Origin: WHUA01 sp963711215
GTDB taxonomy: Bacteria; Pseudomonadota; Alphaproteobacteria; UBA8366
DNA length: 64,000 nt
Direction of reading: 5' to 3'
Assembly (NCBI GenBank): GCA_963711215.1
Contig: CAVQDH010000012.1
Coordinates: 62,001 to 126,000, forward strand
Below, piece after piece: positions 40,884 through 49,975 of the stretch (its first letter is position 1; every line of letters starts with the position of its first letter). The translations under genes and the position numbers were made by a program. The notes under the pieces were generated by a model, which was not told where the DNA came from, ran no database searches, and saw only the letters and a list, made by a program, of their open reading frames with translations.

Positions 40884-41693
40884 TCACTTCTTCTTATTCA
40901 CCGACTCCACCGTCGGCATGCGGTAGCGGTCGCCGGGTTTGAGCCAGCCCTTGAAGCCGGGCTTGCGCTTCTCGGCGAAGGCCTTGCGCGATTCCATCAG
41001 GTCGGACTTGTCGCCGTGCTCGTGCAGCGCCGCGGCCAGCGCCGCCAGCTCGGGCGATACCTTCGGGCGCATCTGGCGCATCATGGTGACGGTGTTGACG
41101 CGCGAGGCCGGCGGCAGGGTCAGCAGGTGCTCGGCCATCCCGACCGCTTCCGGCAGCAGCTGGTCCGGCTCGACCAGCCGGTTGAGGAAGCCGAGCGCGT
41201 AGAGCCGCTCGGCGGTGAAGCGATAGCCCAGCGCCATCTCGGTCGCGACCGGGTGCGGCAGGTTGGCGAACAGGCCATGGTTGTAGCCGCCGAGCAGCCA
41301 GCGCTTGGCCTCGGAAACCTCGAACACCGCGCCCTTGACCGCGACGCGCAGGTCGGTGCGCTCGACCAGCATGAAGCCGCCGCCCATGGCGAAGCCGTTG
41401 ACCGCGGCGATGACCGGCTTCTCCAGCACGCCGTCGCGGAACGGATCGGCGACCGCGTGCCCTTCGCTGCCGGGCTTGCCGCGCTCCAGCAACTCCTTCA
41501 TGTCCTCGCCGGCGCAGAAGGCCCGGCCGGTGCCGGTCAGGATCGCGACCTCAAGGTCCTTGCTCTCGCGGAACTCGCTGAAGGCCTTGCCCATGCCGGC
41601 GCGAAGCTCGACGCCGAGCGCGTTCATGCGCTCGGGCCGGTTCAGCGTGACGATCATGATTTGCCCGCGGATTTCCGTCTCGACGACAGCCAT
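40884..41693 (-). CDS. Enoyl-CoA hydratase/isomerase family protein
   Basis: Crotonase-fold enzyme of 269 residues. It opens MAVVETEIRGQIMIVTLNRP, with the CoA-binding GTGRAFCAGEDMKELLERG and the oxyanion-hole AAVNGFAMGGGFMLVERTDL. The C-terminal AEKRKPGFKGW is typical. It is only distantly like the crotonase at 8855-9628. A PaaI-type thioesterase lies upstream on the same strand, suggesting a small acyl-CoA set. The exact reaction is not determinable. Confidence 0.9.
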   Translation of the reverse strand: MAVVETEIRGQIMIVTLNRPERMNALGVELRAGMGKAFSEFRESKDLEVAILTGTGRAFCAGEDMKELLERGKPGSEGHAVADPFRDGVLEKPVIAAVNGFAMGGGFMLVERTDLRVAVKGAVFEVSEAKRWLLGGYNHGLFANLPHPVATEMALGYRFTAERLYALGFLNRLVEPDQLLPEAVGMAEHLLTLPPASRVNTVTMMRQMRPKVSPELAALAAALHEHGDKSDLMESRKAFAEKRKPGFKGWLKPGDRYRMPTVESVNKKK

Positions 41694-41817
41694 GCCTCAT
41701 CCTCTTCCGTTGCGGCGCCCATGCGCAGGCGCCTCGTTGCTCCCGCAACGCTAACGGATCGAGGGCCCGGAGTCGAAGGCGAATGGCGGGATCGGGCGCC
41801 CGCCCTACCCCTTCGCC

Positions 41818-42237
41818 CTATCCCTTCGGCGGGGCCATGCCGGCCGGGTCGGACTCGTGCACCCGGCGGGTCATGAAGGTGCCGAGCCCGGCGGCGCAGA
41901 CCTTGCCCTGGTCGGTGTGCACCTCGCAGCGCACCACGGCGGTGCGCGAGCCGGCGCTGACCACGTCGGCGATGCAGGTCAGCCGGTCGCCGGTCGCCGG
42001 CGCCAGGTAGTTGATCTTCATCTCGAGCGTCACCATCGGCCGCTTGCGGTTGTCGTAGTTGCCGCCCGACGCCGCCGTCGCCATCCCGACGTCGATCAGC
42101 GCCGCCACCGCGCCGCCCTGCACCACGCCCCGCAGGTTGCGCATCTCGTCGCGGACCGGCATGCCGACGACCGCGCGGCGCTCCCCCGTGACCTCGTACT
42201 CAACGCCGAGCCATTTCCTGAATCCTTCGTCCGGCAT
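41818..42237 (-). CDS. PaaI-family hot-dog fold thioesterase
   Basis: Likely hydrolyses acyl-CoA or aryl-CoA thioesters. The start at MPDEGFRKWLGVEYEVTGER (139 residues) follows a GGAAAG ribosome site; a TTG seven codons upstream is a weaker alternative. The hot-dog helix GVVQGGAVAALIDVGMATAA carries the family's G-x-x-x-D region. MVTLEMKINYLAPATGDRLT and RTAVVRCEVHTDQGKVCAAG are also typical. It lies between lolD and the enoyl-CoA hydratase on the same strand. Confidence 0.88.
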   Translation of the reverse strand: MPDEGFRKWLGVEYEVTGERRAVVGMPVRDEMRNLRGVVQGGAVAALIDVGMATAASGGNYDNRKRPMVTLEMKINYLAPATGDRLTCIADVVSAGSRTAVVRCEVHTDQGKVCAAGLGTFMTRRVHESDPAGMAPPKG

Positions 42238-42302
42238 GTGCTTTCCATTCCCGCCCAATGAATTGATGTTGGCGAGATAACCCTATATTTTCAGGCAGGT
42301 TG

Positions 42303-43016
42303 TCAATACCGCGCGCGCGCCGGGGTCTCGTCGGCCGTGACCACCTTGAGATGGCCGTCCTCGAGCCGGAGGATGCGGTCCATGCGGCGCGCCAGGTCCA
42401 TGTTGTGGGTCGCGACGAGGGCGGCCAGCCCGGCCTCGCGGACGAAGCCGGAGAACATGTCGAACACGTCGTCCGCGGTGTGCTGGTCTAGGTTGCCGGT
42501 CGGCTCGTCCGCCAGCAGCAGCAGCGGCCGGTTGGCGAGCGCGCGGGCGATCGCGACGCGCTGCTGCTCGCCGCCCGACAGCCGCGCCGGGCGGTGCGTC
42601 TCGCGCTCGGTCAGGCCGACCAGCTCGAGCAGCGCCCGCGCCCGCTCGCGCGCCTCGCGCTTGCCCACGCCGGCCAGCATCTGCGGGATCATCACATTCT
42701 CCAGCGAGGAGAATTCCGGCATCAGGTGGTGGAACTGGTAGACGAAACCGATGTCCTTGCGCCGCACCAAGGTGCGCGCGGTATCCGACATGGCGCCGCA
42801 GGGATGCCCGTCGACGACGACGTCGCCGCCGTCCGGCCGCTCCAGCAGGCCCGCGACGTGCAGCAGCGTCGACTTGCCCGCGCCCGACGGCCCGACCAGC
42901 GCCACCAGCTCGCCGGTCTGGATCTCGAGGTTCACGCCCTTCAGCACTTCGAGCGCGCGCTCGGCCTGGTGGTAGGTGCGCACGACGTTCTGAAGCTGCA
43001 GCGCCGCCTCACTCAT
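42303..43016 (-). CDS. lolD: Lipoprotein-releasing ABC transporter ATP-binding protein
   Basis: ATPase of LolCDE, which releases lipoproteins from the inner membrane to LolA. The 237-residue protein has Walker A GPSGAGKS (residues 42-49), signature LSGGEQQRVAIARAL and Walker B LLLLADEPTGNLD. QFHHLMPEFSSLENVMIP is the LolD-type Q-loop region. It overlaps the lolC end by 8 bases. The proS-lolC-lolD order is conserved in alphaproteobacteria. Confidence 0.95.
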   Translation of the reverse strand: MSEAALQLQNVVRTYHQAERALEVLKGVNLEIQTGELVALVGPSGAGKSTLLHVAGLLERPDGGDVVVDGHPCGAMSDTARTLVRRKDIGFVYQFHHLMPEFSSLENVMIPQMLAGVGKREARERARALLELVGLTERETHRPARLSGGEQQRVAIARALANRPLLLLADEPTGNLDQHTADDVFDMFSGFVREAGLAALVATHNMDLARRMDRILRLEDGHLKVVTADETPARARY

Positions 43017-44253
43017 AGCGCAGCACCTCCACCGGATCGAGCCGCGCCGCCTTCCAGGCCGGATAGATCGAGGCGAGGAAGGACAGCACCAGCGCCATCA
43101 CCACGACCATGACGACCTCGGTCGAGTCCACCTCGGCCGGCAGCTGCGACAGGAAATAGATCTCGGGCGAGAACACGTTGGTGCGCGTCAGCGCCTGGAT
43201 GAGCTGGCGGATCTCCTCGATGTTGAGCGCGAAGGCGATGCCGAGCGCCGCGCCGAGCACGGTGCCGATCACGCCGACGCTGGCGCCGGTGATGAAGAAT
43301 ATCCGCAGCACCATGGCGCGCGTCGCGCCCATCGTGCGCAGGATGGCGATGCCCTTGCCCTTGTCCTGCACGAGCATCACCTGGCTCGAGATGATGTTGA
43401 ACGCGGCGACCACGATGATCAGCGTCAGGATCATGAACATGACGTTGCGCTCGACATTGAGCGCGGTGAAGAAGCTGGAATTCTTCTGCTGCCAGTCGAT
43501 GATGCGGAAGCCGGGGCCGAGCTCTTTCGACAGCTTCGGCAGGAAGCCCGGCGCCTGGTCGGGGTCCTTCAGCATCAGCTCGAGCATCGACACCGTGCCC
43601 TTGTACTGGAAGAAGGTCTGCGCCACCGCCAGCGGCATGTAGATCAGGCCGGAATCGTATTCCGACATGCCCACGTTGAAGATCGCGGCGATCGGAAAGG
43701 TCTTGCTGCGCGGCATCACGCCGAACGGGGTGTTCGTGCCCTGCGGCGAGATCAGCTTGACCTTGTCGCCGACCATCAGCCCGAAACGCCGCGCGAAGCG
43801 CGTGCCGACGATGATGCCGTCGCCGCTATCGAAATTCTTCAGCGATCCTTCCCGGATGCTCTTGGCCAGCAGCGGCCGGCTGCGGAAGCTCTCCGCGGTC
43901 AGCCCGTCCACCAGGGCGCCGCCGGCGACATTGTTCACCGTCGCCATCACTTGGCCCTCGACCATCGGCGTCACGCTGACCACGCCGTCCATCTTGGCGA
44001 TCTTCGCCGCGAAGACGTCGTAGCCCTGCAGCACGCCGTTGCCGCCTGTGACCTCGACATGGCCGTTGACGCCGAGGATGCGCGACAGCAGCTCGGCGCG
44101 GAAGCCGTTCATCACCGACATGACGATGATCAGCGTCGCCACGCCCAGCATGATGCCGACCAGCGAGAACCAGGCCACGACGGAAATGAAGCCTTCCTGC
44201 CGGCGCGCACGGAGATAGCGGAAGGCGACCAGACGCTCGAAGGCGGAGATCAC
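43009..44253 (-). CDS. lolC: Lipoprotein-releasing ABC transporter permease LolC/E
   Basis: Membrane subunit of the Lol exporter, 414 residues. The N-terminal cytoplasmic stretch FERLVAFRYLRARRQEGFIS is followed by membrane helix 1 (about residues 22-48). A large periplasmic domain lies from about 50 to 265, and three helices in the FtsX-like part carry NVMFMILTLIIVVAAFNIIS, GASVGVIGTVLGAALGIAFA and VVMVVVMALVLSFLASIYPA. A single LolC/E-type permease (homodimer) is usual in this class. The start overlaps the proS stop as ATGA. Confidence 0.95.
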   Translation of the reverse strand: MISAFERLVAFRYLRARRQEGFISVVAWFSLVGIMLGVATLIIVMSVMNGFRAELLSRILGVNGHVEVTGGNGVLQGYDVFAAKIAKMDGVVSVTPMVEGQVMATVNNVAGGALVDGLTAESFRSRPLLAKSIREGSLKNFDSGDGIIVGTRFARRFGLMVGDKVKLISPQGTNTPFGVMPRSKTFPIAAIFNVGMSEYDSGLIYMPLAVAQTFFQYKGTVSMLELMLKDPDQAPGFLPKLSKELGPGFRIIDWQQKNSSFFTALNVERNVMFMILTLIIVVAAFNIISSQVMLVQDKGKGIAILRTMGATRAMVLRIFFITGASVGVIGTVLGAALGIAFALNIEEIRQLIQALTRTNVFSPEIYFLSQLPAEVDSTEVVMVVVMALVLSFLASIYPAWKAARLDPVEVLRYE

Positions 44254-45605
44254 GAAGCGGCCCGTCCCGTGAGCTGCGCCAGCGCAGCGTCGATCGACAG
44301 CTCCTCGCGCGCGCCGCTTGCCCGGTTCTTCAATTCGACGACTCCCGTCTTGAGGCCGCGCGGCCCGACCACGAGCTGCCAGGGCAGCCCGATCAGGTCC
44401 ATGTCGGCGAACTTGACCCCGGCGCGCTCGTCGCGGTCGTCATACAGCACCTCGCGGCCGGCGTCGCGCAGGCGGGCGAAGATGTCCTCGCAGGCCGCAT
44501 CGCAGGCGTCGTCGCCCTGGCGCAGGTTGACCAGGCCCGTCTGGAACGGCGCCACGCTCTCGGGCCAGATCGCGCCGGCCTCGTCGTGGCAGGCCTCGAT
44601 GATCGCGCCGACCAGGCGCGACACGCCGATGCCGTAGGAGCCCATCTCGACCGCCACCTCCTCGCCGCCGGGGCCGGCGACCTTGGCGCCCAGCTTCGCG
44701 GAATATTTAGTGCCGAAGAAGAAGATATGGCCCACCTCGATGCCGCGCGCGGTGACCAGGTCGTCGGCCGGGACCGGACAGGCCGCGGCGTCGTGCATGT
44801 CGTCGGTCATGGCGTATTCCGAGGTCCAGCCCGCCACGACCTTGGCCAACGCCACCGGGTCCTCGTAGTCGACGCCTTCCGCCGGCACGTCCATGTCGAG
44901 ATAGGCCTTGTGGCAGAACACCGCGCTCTCGCCGGTGTCGGCCAGGATCAGGAACTCGTGGCTCATGTCGCCGCCGATCGGGCCGGTATCGGCCTGCATC
45001 GGGATGACCTTGAGCCCCATGCGCGCGAAGGTCCGCAGATAAGCGACGAACATCTTGTGGTAGGCGACGCGCCCCGCCGCGGCGTCGAGGTCGAAGGAAT
45101 AGGCGTCCTTCATGTAGAACTCGCGGCCGCGCATCACGCCGAAGCGCGGGCGCACCTCGTCGCGGAACTTCCACTGAATATGATAAAGATTCTTCGGCAG
45201 ATCGCGGTAGCTCTTCACCTCGGTAGCGAAGATCTGGGTGATAAGCTCTTCATTCGTCGGGCCGTAGAGCATCTCGCGCTCGTGCCGGTCGGTGATGCGC
45301 AGCATCTCCTTGCCGTAATCGTCGTAGCGGCCGGACTGGCGCCAGAGGTCGGCGGACTGGATGGTCGGCATGAGCAGCTCCTGCGCGCCGGCGCGGTTCT
45401 GCTCCTCGCGCACGATCTGCTCGATCTTCTTCAAGACGCGGAAGCCGAGCGGCAGCCAGCTATAGATCCCGGCGGCCGCCTGGCGGATCATCCCCGCCCG
45501 CAGCATGATGCGGTGGGACACGATCTGCGCTTCCGCCGGCGTCTCCTTCAAGGTCGGCAGGAAATAGCGCGTGCGGCGAACCGCGTTGCTGGTGTCTCGG
45601 ATCAT
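44250..45605 (-). CDS. proS: Prolyl-tRNA synthetase
   Basis: Class II synthetase charging tRNA-Pro. At 451 residues it is the short alphaproteobacterial form without the editing insertion. Motifs: SHRIMLRAGMIRQAAAGIYS then WLPLGFRVLKKIEQIVREEQ, motif 2 FRDEVRPRFGVMRGREFYMK and motif 3 GSYGIGVSRLVGAIIEACHD. The anticodon domain DAACEDIFARLRDAGREVLY ends near the C-terminus. Its stop overlaps the lolC start. Confidence 0.97.
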   Translation of the reverse strand: MIRDTSNAVRRTRYFLPTLKETPAEAQIVSHRIMLRAGMIRQAAAGIYSWLPLGFRVLKKIEQIVREEQNRAGAQELLMPTIQSADLWRQSGRYDDYGKEMLRITDRHEREMLYGPTNEELITQIFATEVKSYRDLPKNLYHIQWKFRDEVRPRFGVMRGREFYMKDAYSFDLDAAAGRVAYHKMFVAYLRTFARMGLKVIPMQADTGPIGGDMSHEFLILADTGESAVFCHKAYLDMDVPAEGVDYEDPVALAKVVAGWTSEYAMTDDMHDAAACPVPADDLVTARGIEVGHIFFFGTKYSAKLGAKVAGPGGEEVAVEMGSYGIGVSRLVGAIIEACHDEAGAIWPESVAPFQTGLVNLRQGDDACDAACEDIFARLRDAGREVLYDDRDERAGVKFADMDLIGLPWQLVVGPRGLKTGVVELKNRASGAREELSIDAALAQLTGRAAS

Positions 45606-45822
45606 CCTGGGCCCTTATCCGGTTCGCGAGCGGGCGCCAATGTAGGAAATGCCCAGCCCCATGTCCATGACTGCGAGCGTCCGTGCGCGGGTCCGGCGAC
45701 GGCGCCGATGGCAGAGCTATCGCCGTTCTACGGCGCTCACGGCAGAGTCCGTGGCAGCTGCCGTGCGTGCTTCGACAAGCTGCGGCAAATGAGGCTATAT
45801 CGTCAATGCCGATCACATAAGA

Positions 45823-46338
45823 CTACTCCTCGTCCTGACTGTCGCAGGACGCACGTGCATCCGTGCAAGTTACGCATGATGCGATTGCCGTGCGTCGAAG
45901 GGCAGCCGATGGACTCACCGCCGCCTGCAGTACCCCGTTGCACTTCCGCGCGAGCTCGGTCTGCTCCGGGTCGGTCAGCGGTATGTCGTTGAACGTCACC
46001 GCGCCGGTGGTCACGTTGACCTGGATCCTGCCGATGTAGAGCTCGGTGCTGCCGAAGCGCCGGCCGGTCCCGCCGTGCAGCGGGTTGAAGGAGACGTCGA
46101 ACTCGACCACGTCCGAGGGACGGATGTTTACCCCGCCCGGCAGGTCCGCCGGCGCCACCGGCCTGCCGTACACGTCGACGCCCGGCGTGTAGGTCACGTC
46201 CGGGTCGGGGTGATGCTCGACCAGGCGGCGGCAGTCGTCGCGGGTGACGCGCATGCGCCCGCCGTCGGCGAGCGCCGACGCCGCGCCGCCGGCCAGAAAC
46301 GCGGCGGCGATCAGGATGCCTAGGAATTCCCTGGTCAT
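45823..46338 (-). CDS. Secreted hypothetical protein
   Basis: A 171-residue product with a clear signal peptide (MTREFLGILIAAAFLAGGAA then SALA), then a mature part with CRRLVEHHPDPDVTYTPGVD, VYGRPVAPADLPGG and IGRIQVNVTTGAVTFNDIPL. I do not recognise a named domain; the pattern resembles small periplasmic proteins of unknown function in alphaproteobacteria. The last 35 residues are Ser/Thr/Cys-rich and unlike the rest, so the true end may be nearer NGVLQ if an indel is present. It diverges from the purine permease. Confidence 0.6.
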   Translation of the reverse strand: MTREFLGILIAAAFLAGGAASALADGGRMRVTRDDCRRLVEHHPDPDVTYTPGVDVYGRPVAPADLPGGVNIRPSDVVEFDVSFNPLHGGTGRRFGSTELYIGRIQVNVTTGAVTFNDIPLTDPEQTELARKCNGVLQAAVSPSAALRRTAIASCVTCTDARASCDSQDEE

Positions 46339-46424
46339 CGCAGTATCTTACCCCATCGCCCGGCCCGGGGCAGCCCCCTTCCCCGGTCCTCCGTCCCCGT
46401 CCCCTCCTGGCCACCGGACACCCG

Positions 46425-47717
46425 ATGCTGGAACGCCTCTTCCACCTCAGCCAGAACGGCACGACCGTCCGCACCGAGCTGATCGCCGGCGCGACGACCT
46501 TCCTCACCATGGCCTATATCATCTTCGTCAATCCGATGGTGCTGGCCGATGCCGGGATGGACCGCGGCGCGGTGTTCGTCGCCACCTGCCTCGCCGCCGC
46601 GATCGGCACGCTGCTGATGGGGCTCTACGCCAACTACCCGATCGCGCTGGCGCCGGGCATGGGGCTGAACGCCTATTTCACCTACACCGTGGTCGGGCAG
46701 ATGGGCTTCCACTGGCAGGTCGCGCTCGGTGCGGTCTTCCTGTCGGGCACGCTGTTCCTGCTGCTCAGCCTGTCGCCGGCGCGCGACTGGGTCGTCAACG
46801 CGGTGCCGCAGTCGCTCAAGCTCGCGATCTCGGCGGGCATCGGGCTCTTCCTCGGCATCATCGCGCTCAAGAACGCCGGCATCGTCGTCGCCCATCCGGC
46901 GACGCTGGTCACCTTCGGCGACGTGTCCAAGCCGCCGGTACTGCTCTTCGCCGCCGGCTTCATCGCCATCGTCGCGCTGGAGCGCGCGCGCATCACCGGC
47001 GCGGTGGTCATCGCCGTGCTCGGCGTGACGGCGGCCGGCGTCGCGCTGCGGGTCTCGCCGTTCAACGGCGTGGTGTCGGCGCCGCCCAGCATCGCGCCCA
47101 CCTTCCTCGCGCTCGATCTCGCCGGCGCGTTGCATATCGGCCTGCTGACGGTCGTCTTCGCCTTCTTCTTCGTCGACCTGTTCGACAACGCCGGCACCCT
47201 CGTCGGCGTCTGCCACCGCGCCGGGCTGATGGACGCGGACGGGCGCCTGCCGCGACTCCGCCAGGCGCTGGTCGCCGCCAGCCTCGCCGCGGCCGCGGGC
47301 GCCGCGCTCGGCACCTCGACGACGACCAGCTACGTGGAAAGCGCGGCCGGCACGAATGCCGGTGGGCGGACCGGGCTCACCGCCGTGACCGTGGCCGGGC
47401 TCTTCCTGCTCGCGCTGTTCCTGGCGCCGCTGGCGACGACCGTTCCGGCTTATGCGACCGCGCCGGCGCTGCTCTTCGTCGCCTGCCTGATGAGCCGTTC
47501 GATCGCGGATTTCGATTGGGAGGATCCGACCGAATACGCGCCCGCGGTCGTCACCATGATCGCCATGCCGCTGACCTTTTCCATCGCGACGGGAATCGGT
47601 TTCGGCTTCATCAGCTACACCGCCGGCAAGCTCGCCACGGGACAACTCGATCGGCTTAACTCAGGAGTGGTGGTGATCGCCCTCGCCTTCCTGTTGAAGT
47701 TTGCACTTATTGTGTAA
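46425..47717 (+). CDS. NCS2-family purine (adenine/guanine/hypoxanthine) permease
   Basis: Inner-membrane proton symporter of the AzgA-like branch, 430 residues with 12 or more hydrophobic segments. Diagnostic stretches: RTELIAGATTFLTMAYIIFV then NPMVLADAG, NYPIALAPGMGLNAYFTYTV, SAGIGLFLGIIALKNAGIVV and VDLFDNAGTLVGV. GTSTTTSYVESAAGTNAGGR is the substrate-site region of this subfamily. Exact base specificity is not predictable. It is a single gene of the accessory block, divergent from the secreted hypothetical gene. Confidence 0.93.
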   Translation: MLERLFHLSQNGTTVRTELIAGATTFLTMAYIIFVNPMVLADAGMDRGAVFVATCLAAAIGTLLMGLYANYPIALAPGMGLNAYFTYTVVGQMGFHWQVALGAVFLSGTLFLLLSLSPARDWVVNAVPQSLKLAISAGIGLFLGIIALKNAGIVVAHPATLVTFGDVSKPPVLLFAAGFIAIVALERARITGAVVIAVLGVTAAGVALRVSPFNGVVSAPPSIAPTFLALDLAGALHIGLLTVVFAFFFVDLFDNAGTLVGVCHRAGLMDADGRLPRLRQALVAASLAAAAGAALGTSTTTSYVESAAGTNAGGRTGLTAVTVAGLFLLALFLAPLATTVPAYATAPALLFVACLMSRSIADFDWEDPTEYAPAVVTMIAMPLTFSIATGIGFGFISYTAGKLATGQLDRLNSGVVVIALAFLLKFALIV

Positions 47718-48028
47718 TTTGCCGCGGCGAATTGTCATTTCGGTATATTTTTACATGACAGGCGGAAGAAAGTTACGTACAGTTTCGACACTCGGTAGCA
47801 GCGTTGCGGAAGCGACCGCTCGGCCCGGGTTTGGGGAGGGAATTTCGAAAAGAACCAAGAGCCGGACAACCCCACTGACGACACCGGTTCTGATATAAAT
47901 TTTTGCATTCACTAGGTTGCATTGAGCCAGGGCAACACTTTCGGGTGTTGCCCTCCTCTTTTTCTGCAATTCGACGCCGACCGCGCGGCGATGCGCGTCT
48001 TTGCCATAGCGCCGCCAAATTTCCGCGC
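47718..48028. other. Intergenic region between the purine permease and the glycosidase-like gene
   Basis: This 311-base stretch has no convincing reading frame on either strand. It is less GC-rich than its surroundings in places (around 47745-47760 and 47890-47910). It contains one strong terminator at 47929-47961. The 200 bases between the permease stop and that terminator could hold a long 3' untranslated region or a small RNA. I recognise no RNA family in it. Confidence 0.4.
47929..47961 (+). terminator. Rho-independent terminator
   Basis: Perfect 10-bp stem AGGGCAACAC / GTGTTGCCCT (47929-47938 and 47945-47954) with a TTTCGG loop, followed by CCTCTTTTT. This is the best intrinsic terminator in the window. 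It sits about 210 bases after the permease stop, so it ends either the permease transcript or an unannotated small RNA. Confidence 0.8.
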
Positions 48029-49277
48029 ATGATGGGAATCGTGAAGCACCGCATCCTCGCCGCTGCGTTCGTGACGTCTTTGCTCGCCGCCTGGGCCGCC
48101 GCCGCGCGCGAGCCCGGTGACGGTGCGGGGTCACGACATCCTGGTCGACGGCCGGCCCTTCCCGATCCATGGCGCCGCCGCCGACGGCCGGCTCGCGGAG
48201 CTGAAGGCACTCGGCGCCACGACCGTCCGCACCTATGGCGGCGATCCCGGACCGATGCTGGCCGCGGCGGGACGGCTCGGCATGAAGGTCATCGCCGGGC
48301 TCTGGCTCGAGCCGCCGCGCCGCGGCTTCGACTACCGCAACCGCGCCGCGGTCGAGGCGCAGCTCGCGTCCTTCCGCGCCATCGTCACGCGCTACCGGAA
48401 CAGCGACGCGCTGCTCGCCTGGGGCATCGGCAACGAGGTCGAGGGCGAGCTGACCGACAATTCCCTCGTCTGGCCCGCCATCGAAGAGGCGGCGCGGCTG
48501 GTGAAGGCGCTCGACCCCGGCCATCCGACCATGGCGGTGGTCGCGGAGGGCGCCGACACGAAGGTGCGGAAGATCATGGCCCAGGCGCCGAGCATCGACA
48601 TCCTCGGCGTCAATTCTTACGGGGACGCCCTGCCGAGCCTGCCCCGCCGGGTGCGGGCCGCGGGCTGGACCGGGCCGATCGTCGTCACCGAGCTGGGCGC
48701 GCTCGGCCAGTGGCAGGCCGGGCGGACGCCCTGGGGCGCGGCGATCGAGCCGACCAGCACCGAGAAGGCGGCACGGCTCAAACGCTACCTCGCCGCGCTC
48801 AAAGCCGACACGGCCGGGCAGATCCTGTTCTTCTGGGGCCAGAAGCAGGAGGTCACGCCGACCTGGCACGGCCTCCTGCTGGCCGACGGCGAATGGCTGC
48901 AGGCATCCGAGGCGATGGCGCAGGCCTGGGGCGGCCGGACGCCCGGCGGCGACCACGCCCCGCGCATCGTCTCAATGCGGCTTGAGCCCGGCAATGTCGT
49001 GGCGCGCGGCCGGCCGCTCGAGGCCGCGCTCGACGCGCATGATCCCGACGGCGACACGATCACCGTGCAGTGGCGCGTGATGGCGGAAAGCACCGATCTC
49101 AAGAAAGGCGGCGACGCCGAGCGGGTGCCGCCCGACCACAGCGCCGCGCTCCGCGCTGCCGGCATCCACGGCGCCCGCGTCGAGGGCCTGCCGCCCGGCA
49201 ACTACCGGATCTTCGCGGTGGTCCACGACGGCCGCGGCGCGGCGGCGACGGCGAATGCGCCGTTCCAGGTGCGGTAG
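48029..49277 (+). CDS. Exported TIM-barrel glycoside hydrolase-like protein (frameshifted near 48114)
   Basis: A signal peptide (MMGIVKHRILAAAFVTSLLA then AWAAAAREP) lies in the first frame. An extra C in CCC at 48113-48115 separates it from VTVRGHDILVDGRPFPIHGA in the next frame; removing it gives one ~415-residue protein. The barrel has LGATTVRTYGGDPGPML, WGIGNEVEGELTDN and VVTELGALGQW, where the two glutamates match the acid/base and nucleophile positions of clan GH-A glycosidases. The C-terminus (DAHDPDGDTITVQWRVMAES) resembles a cadherin/PKD-like repeat. Substrate unknown. Confidence 0.8.
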
Positions 49278-49307
49278 GCCGAATTCGGGCTGCACAAGTC
49301 TTGTAAG

Positions 49308-49406
49308 TCCCCCCCACCCAACCCTCCCCCGCAAGGGGGGAGGGCTTGATAAGGAACGACAAATTCAAAGTCCTCCCCCCTTGCGGGGGAGGATTTAGGT
49401 GGGGGG
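49308..49406. repeat. Nested palindromic repeat (TSPLAGE-type), copy 2
   Basis: Inner hairpins CCCTCCCCC-GCAA-GGGGGGAGGG (49322-49344) and TCCTCCCCCC-TTGC-GGGGGAGGA (49371-49393) lie between outer arms CCCCCCCACC (49309-49318) and GGTGGGGGG (49397-49405). The organisation matches the copy at 39251-39381. It lies between the convergent glycosidase-like and tag genes and may terminate both. Confidence 0.6.
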
Positions 49407-49420
49407 TCCGCGCGCCGCCC

Positions 49421-49975
49421 CTACCGCCAGAACCCCGGCTCGACCTCCATCCAGCGCGGCCGGATCGCCTCGAGCCGCGTCAGCACCGGGCAGCCGGCGC
49501 GGTGCGCGCCGGGCAGATAGCCGAGGCTCATCAAAAACTCGCCGGTGATCTCGCCGCCGGTGAAGCGGAAGGTCTTCTTGAACAGCTTGACCCAGTCGTC
49601 CTTGCGCATCGGGTGGTGGGCGTCGAGCCATTGCGCGAAGCCGCCGTGGCTGTCGCGCAGCGCCTGCACCCGGCGCGCGTTCTCGATCGCCGCGTCGACC
49701 TTGAGCCGGTTGCGGATGATGCCCGCGTCCGCCAGCAGGCGCGCCCGCTCCGCCTCGCCGAAGGCCGCGACCCGGTCGACGTCGAAGCCGGCATAGGCCT
49801 GCCGGAAGTTCGGGCGCTTCTGCAGCACGGTGAGCCAGGACAGGCCCGCCTGGTTGATCTCCAGCACCAGCCGCTCGAACAGCACGGACTCGTCCTCTGA
49901 CGGGAAGCCGTATTCGCCGTCGTGATAGGGCCCGTGCAGCGGATGGCCCGGCGCGGAATCGCAATAGCCCGGCAT
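49421..49975 (-). CDS. tag: DNA-3-methyladenine glycosylase I
   Basis: Removes 3-methyladenine from alkylated DNA. The 184-residue protein starts MPGYCDSAPGHPLHGPYHDG. The zinc ligands known for the family are seen as Cys5, His17 (in YHDGEYG, a variant of YHDNEWG) and a C-terminal H-x3-C in GAHRAGCPV. The recognition pocket has EINQAGLSWLTVLQKRPNFR. Its ATG shares a base with the stop of the upstream ThDP enzyme (TGATG), indicating coupled translation. Confidence 0.95.
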   Translation of the reverse strand: MPGYCDSAPGHPLHGPYHDGEYGFPSEDESVLFERLVLEINQAGLSWLTVLQKRPNFRQAYAGFDVDRVAAFGEAERARLLADAGIIRNRLKVDAAIENARRVQALRDSHGGFAQWLDAHHPMRKDDWVKLFKKTFRFTGGEITGEFLMSLGYLPGAHRAGCPVLTRLEAIRPRWMEVEPGFWR

